DNA of 62,321 nt from Pseudobdellovibrionaceae bacterium (lineage in GTDB: Bacteria; Bdellovibrionota; Bdellovibrionia; Bdellovibrionales; JAMPXM01). The notes beneath the pieces were generated by a model. The model was not told the DNA's origin. It ran no database searches and saw nothing but the letters and a program-made list of their open reading frames with translations. Location: contig CANHQR010000016.1 of NCBI GenBank assembly GCA_947462815.1, positions 1 through 62,321 of the forward strand, in the 5' to 3' direction. Positions 59,452-62,321 of this stretch are shown here, piece after piece (position 1 is the first letter of the stretch; every line of letters begins with the position of its first letter). The position numbers and the translations under genes are program-made.

Positions 59452-59928
59452 ATGACAAACGATCGAATGTCAAACTATCGAGAAAAGCTCAGTCATATTG
59501 TCGCGGCGGGTGCCATCGGCCTTATTTTCGGAGTCGGCTTGGTGATCAGTGGCATGACCCAACCGGGGAAAGTCATAGGGTTTTTAGATTTGACGGGCAA
59601 CTGGAATCCCGCCTTGGCTTTTGTGATGGGTGGAGCCTTGTTGATCAGCACATTCACTTATCCTTTGATTCGTCGTTTGGAGCATCCCTTGCTCGATGCG
59701 CACTGGCATGTGCCGACATCTCGACGGATCACGCCGCGATTGGTTTTGGGATCTCTCATGTTTGGCGCGGGATGGGGCCTCGCCGGATATTGCCCGGGAC
59801 CTGCGATTACGTCTCTGGCAACTTTCAATACGAAGCCAGCTGTGTTTGTGTTGGCGATGTTGGCAGGTATGGCCGCGTATCACGCCTTTGAGAAGTTCTT
59901 TGGTCACCGATGGCCGGGACCGAAGTGA
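59452..59928 (+). CDS. YeeE/YedE-family sulfur transporter, second half
   Basis: 158 residues with four hydrophobic helices: SGMTQPGKVIGFLDLTGNWNPALAF and FGAGWGLAGYCPGPAI match the second YeeE half, with the Cys in GYCPGP. It follows the first half after one base, so the two products surely assemble together, as in PmpA/PmpB pairs of persulfide-detoxification operons. Confidence 0.9.
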   Translation: MTNDRMSNYREKLSHIVAAGAIGLIFGVGLVISGMTQPGKVIGFLDLTGNWNPALAFVMGGALLISTFTYPLIRRLEHPLLDAHWHVPTSRRITPRLVLGSLMFGAGWGLAGYCPGPAITSLATFNTKPAVFVLAMLAGMAAYHAFEKFFGHRWPGPK

Positions 59929-59981
59929 TCGAATCCGTATCCTTTTGGTGAGAGTGTTGCGAACGAGGGAGCGAGGTGGGT

Positions 59982-60887
59982 ATGGAAATTTTAGGCCTGA
60001 TCGCAACCTTGATCATGGGAATGGTGCTTGGGGTTGTGGGTGGCGGTGGATCGATCCTGACCGTTCCGATTCTGGTCTACCTGTTCGGCGTATCGCCTGT
60101 TCTGGCGACGGCTTACTCTTTGTTTATTGTTGGCTCCACATCTCTTCTGGGCGGTTGGGGGTATCACCGTCGGGGCGAAGTGGATTGGTCAACAGGACTG
60201 ACGTTTTCAATACCGAGCTTTTTAGGTGTTTACGTCACGCGGGCCTATGTCATGCCCAATGTCCCAGATTCAATCGGCCTGTGGGATCACCTCAAGGTTT
60301 CCAAGCCCATCCTCATCATGGGTGTGTTTGCCACTTTGATGATCCTCGCTTCTTGGTCCATGTTGAAGAAGCCGCAGGCTGCAAAGCCTGACTCAGAGAT
60401 GAACACAGCTCAAGCCAAGTTGACTCCGCCTCGAAACCAATTCCGTTGGTTATTGATCGGACTCGAGGGATTGGTGGTCGGGAGTATCACGGGTTTTGTC
60501 GGGGCCGGAGGCGGCTTTCTCATTATTCCCGCGCTTGTTGTGCTCGTGGGGCTCTCGATGCGCGTGGCGGTTGGGACCTCGCTCGTGATCATCGCGTTTA
60601 AGTCACTCCTGGGATTTTTGGGTGACGTGCAAACTCAGGCACAAATTCAATGGTCACTTCTCATTGTCCTCAGCGGCGTGGCTCTGGTGGGCATGATGGC
60701 GGGGCTGCGAATCGCGCCTCGAGTTCCCGAGACTCGACTGAAGCGAGCTTTCGGTGTCTTTGTCCTCCTCATGGGGGCGGTGATCATGGCGGATCAAGTC
60801 CGACAGCTCAATAAGGCTTCGGTTCCAGCTCATGTACGATCGGAAGCTTTGCAAGTCGCGCAGAGTCCATTGAACTCCAATCGATGA
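59982..60887 (+). CDS. TauE/SafE-family sulfite/anion exporter
   Basis: 301 residues from ATG 59982 (GAGGTGGG upstream). Eight hydrophobic helices in two halves, with the family's VVGGGGSILTVPILVYLFG in the first and VGAGGGFLIIPALVVLVGLSMRVAVGTSLVII in the second. TauE/SafE proteins move sulfite, sulfoacetate or related anions. Placed after a persulfide dioxygenase, it probably exports the sulfite produced. Its last 58 bp overlap the convergent Fur-family gene. Confidence 0.88.
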   Translation: MEILGLIATLIMGMVLGVVGGGGSILTVPILVYLFGVSPVLATAYSLFIVGSTSLLGGWGYHRRGEVDWSTGLTFSIPSFLGVYVTRAYVMPNVPDSIGLWDHLKVSKPILIMGVFATLMILASWSMLKKPQAAKPDSEMNTAQAKLTPPRNQFRWLLIGLEGLVVGSITGFVGAGGGFLIIPALVVLVGLSMRVAVGTSLVIIAFKSLLGFLGDVQTQAQIQWSLLIVLSGVALVGMMAGLRIAPRVPETRLKRAFGVFVLLMGAVIMADQVRQLNKASVPAHVRSEALQVAQSPLNSNR

Positions 60888-61321
60888 TGAAGATCGGCGT
60901 AGCCGCGTGCTCGCAGCTCCGCCTCGATTTCGTGGAGATCACAGCTCGGAAGCTGTTCCCGCCGCTGACAGCTTCGGCACAAGACATAATGATGATGGTG
61001 ATCCGCATGATCAGCGGCCGCGATCTCAAACAAAGCGTGATCTCCCGAAAGGTCGACCCTCCGAATGATCTCGAGGCTCTGCAAGAGCTGCAAGGATCGA
61101 TAGACCGTCGCGAGATTCACGCCGACTTCCTTTTTGAGGCCTTTGAAAAGATCTTCGGCGCTAAAGGGCGTACGCGTGCGCATGACAGCCCTCAAGATTT
61201 TACGTCTGGGGTCGGTGAGGCGCTGGCGTTTGGCCCGCAAGGCCGACTCCAGTCTTACCAGCGCCGTTTCCAGGTCGAGATTTGTGTGGCAAGTCTTCTT
61301 GCCTTTCTCCCTGTTTTTCAA
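60830..61321 (-). CDS. Fur-family metalloregulator
   Basis: 163 residues from a TTG at 61321 with GAGAGGA just upstream. The winged-helix part has RLTDPRRKILRAVMRTRTPFSAEDL and VGVNLATVYRSLQLL (recognition helix). The dimer domain has HADHHHHYVLCRSCQRRE and GLCATC: two CxxC structural zinc sites and the His-rich regulatory site. It could be Fur, Zur or Mur; the HHHHYVLCRSC pattern is compatible with Zur or a Mn sensor. It lies 9 bp downstream of a TerC-family gene, so they are probably co-transcribed. Confidence 0.88.
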   Translation of the reverse strand: MKNREKGKKTCHTNLDLETALVRLESALRAKRQRLTDPRRKILRAVMRTRTPFSAEDLFKGLKKEVGVNLATVYRSLQLLQSLEIIRRVDLSGDHALFEIAAADHADHHHHYVLCRSCQRREQLPSCDLHEIEAELRARGYADLHHRLEFNGLCATCKASDRT

Positions 61322-61330
61322 CGGTCCTCT

Positions 61331-62320
61331 CTACGCCTTATTGCGTTTTGGGAAGACGAGACTCAATGCGATCGATGCGGTGATCACGCCGCCGATAATG
61401 GCCAGTGACCAAGAGATTGGAAACTTACCGCCAAAGAGCTCGTTCAAGTAGGCCATCTTCGCACCGACAAAGACCAACACGATGGCGAGTCCATACTTCA
61501 GAAGATGGAAGGCATCGATCACATTCGCCAACAAGAAGTAAAGACTTCGAAGTCCCATGATCGCAAAGATGTTGGACGTGAAGACGATCATCGGCTCGCG
61601 GGTGATCGCAAAAATCGCAGGAACTGAGTCCACGGCAAAAATGATGTCGGTCGCTTCAACAAAGACCAGCGCGATCAGTAGCGGCGTGGCATGCCAGCGG
61701 CCCGAGATCTTTTTGAAGAAATCTGGCCCTTCAATCTTTGTCGTGACAGGCATGAGTTTGCGCAGGCCTCGAACGAGAAGGTTCTTCTCAGGCTCGATCT
61801 GCTGATCGCCCGCAAAGACCAACTTGATGCCGGTGAAAACAAGAAAGATGCCGAAGACAACGGCCACCCACTGGTACTGCATAAGAGCCGAGCCGATGGC
61901 GATGAAGATGGCTCTGAAAACCAGCGCACCGATGATTCCATAAAACAAAATGCGGTGTTGGTAGGTCGCCGGAATGGCGAAGTAACGAAACACCAAGACG
62001 AAGATGAACAGGTTATCGACGGACAGAGATTTTTCGATCACAAAGCCGGTGAGGAACTCGAGGGAGACTTGGTCGGCCCAGATATTGGCCAACTCCGGCG
62101 TGAATCCAGGCCACTGAGCGAGGCGCGGACTGTTCAAGAACCTAAATTCGGCATACTCGTTCAGGGCAAAGCCAAAGCCGATCGCCATGGAGATCCATAC
62201 GATCGACCATCCCAGAGCCTCCTTGAAGCCAACGGCGTGAGATTTGCGGTGAAACACGCCCAGATCGAGCTCGAGCATGAAGAAAACAAAGGCCGTGAAG
62301 CCGAGATAGAACCACCAGTA
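61331..62320 (-). CDS. TerC-family (Alx-like) membrane protein, N-terminus cut by window edge
   Basis: The frame continues through the ATG at 62278 to the right edge: the upstream residues WWFYLGFTAFVFF followed by LELDLGVFHRKSH are the normal TerC/Alx beginning, so the real start is outside. Visible are about 330 residues and eight or more helices, with FLTGFVIEKSLSVDNLFIFVL and VFVEATDIIFAVDSVPAIFAIT, the paired acidic motifs of the family. Members such as Alx and MeeF/MeeY export Mn2+. It is upstream of and likely co-transcribed with the Fur-type gene. Confidence 0.92.
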   Translation of the reverse strand, partial: YWWFYLGFTAFVFFMLELDLGVFHRKSHAVGFKEALGWSIVWISMAIGFGFALNEYAEFRFLNSPRLAQWPGFTPELANIWADQVSLEFLTGFVIEKSLSVDNLFIFVLVFRYFAIPATYQHRILFYGIIGALVFRAIFIAIGSALMQYQWVAVVFGIFLVFTGIKLVFAGDQQIEPEKNLLVRGLRKLMPVTTKIEGPDFFKKISGRWHATPLLIALVFVEATDIIFAVDSVPAIFAITREPMIVFTSNIFAIMGLRSLYFLLANVIDAFHLLKYGLAIVLVFVGAKMAYLNELFGGKFPISWSLAIIGGVITASIALSLVFPKRNKA

Positions 62321-62321
62321 C

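Overview
The window reads as chromosomal DNA of a Gram-negative, protein-exporting bacterium. There is no rRNA or other strong taxonomic marker. The best guess is a member of the Bdellovibrionota or a related deltaproteobacterial-type lineage. The reasons are the many short secreted proteins and lipoproteins of unknown function, three murein lytic transglycosylases, a DUF3857/transglutaminase protein, a pilin-like protein and a choice-of-anchor-A surface protein. This is inference.

Layout. (1) 1-6663: a less GC-rich stretch ending exactly at the 3' end of a tRNA-His gene (6664-6741). It carries a heavy-metal efflux module: a CzcC-like outer-membrane protein cut by the left edge, a His/Cys-rich exported protein, two CDF transporters, a MerR regulator with two near-identical operators, and a TlpA-like thioredoxin. 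It also carries a coupled VirD4/TraG-like ATPase plus replication-relaxation gene pair, a large inverted repeat and three 10-bp direct repeats. It looks like one end of an element integrated at tRNA-His. (2) 6981-14252: exported proteins of mostly unknown function (SIMPL, pilin-like, lipoprotein, two HExxH proteins, a transglycosylase-like lipoprotein). (3) 14586-26242: a CoA-transferase, then a long minus-strand operon (24262 to 15905). The operon encodes two paralogous PP-loop ATPases (one fused to a GNAT domain), a DTW-domain aminocarboxypropyltransferase, a fold-type-I aminotransferase, a GNAT-like protein, a HAD hydrolase, a lipoyl-free E2-type acyltransferase and a PAP2 phosphatase. Divergent from it are a coupled Asp/Asn-hydroxylase-like oxygenase and an ATP-grasp ligase. 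I cannot match this set to a known pathway, and it is the best candidate for an undescribed biosynthetic system.

(4) 26265-46985: housekeeping and envelope genes: MscL, a DUF481 outer-membrane protein, two EamA transporters, proline iminopeptidase, two large lytic transglycosylases, DUF3857/transglutaminase, a Cys-pair repeat protein, an RlmI-like methyltransferase coupled to a 2H-phosphoesterase lipoprotein, an M17 aminopeptidase and ArfB. (5) 46990-50520: a minus-strand operon of selD, selU (tRNA 2-selenouridine), a cyclic-nucleotide-binding protein and an LpxH-like phosphoesterase. (6) 51145-53658: a membrane pyrophosphatase with its terminator. (7) 54222-60887: a sulfur-handling operon of Crp/Fnr regulator, NitT/TauT-type ABC transporter, persulfide dioxygenase-rhodanese fusion, split YeeE/YedE pair and TauE/SafE exporter. 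It runs into a convergent Fur-family gene and a TerC-family gene cut by the right edge.

A recurring oddity is short, imperfect tandem duplications (11-14 bp units, two or three copies) in untranslated regions between genes. Start codons were chosen from visible Shine-Dalgarno sequences and gene overlaps. All function calls come from reading motifs by eye, without database searches.
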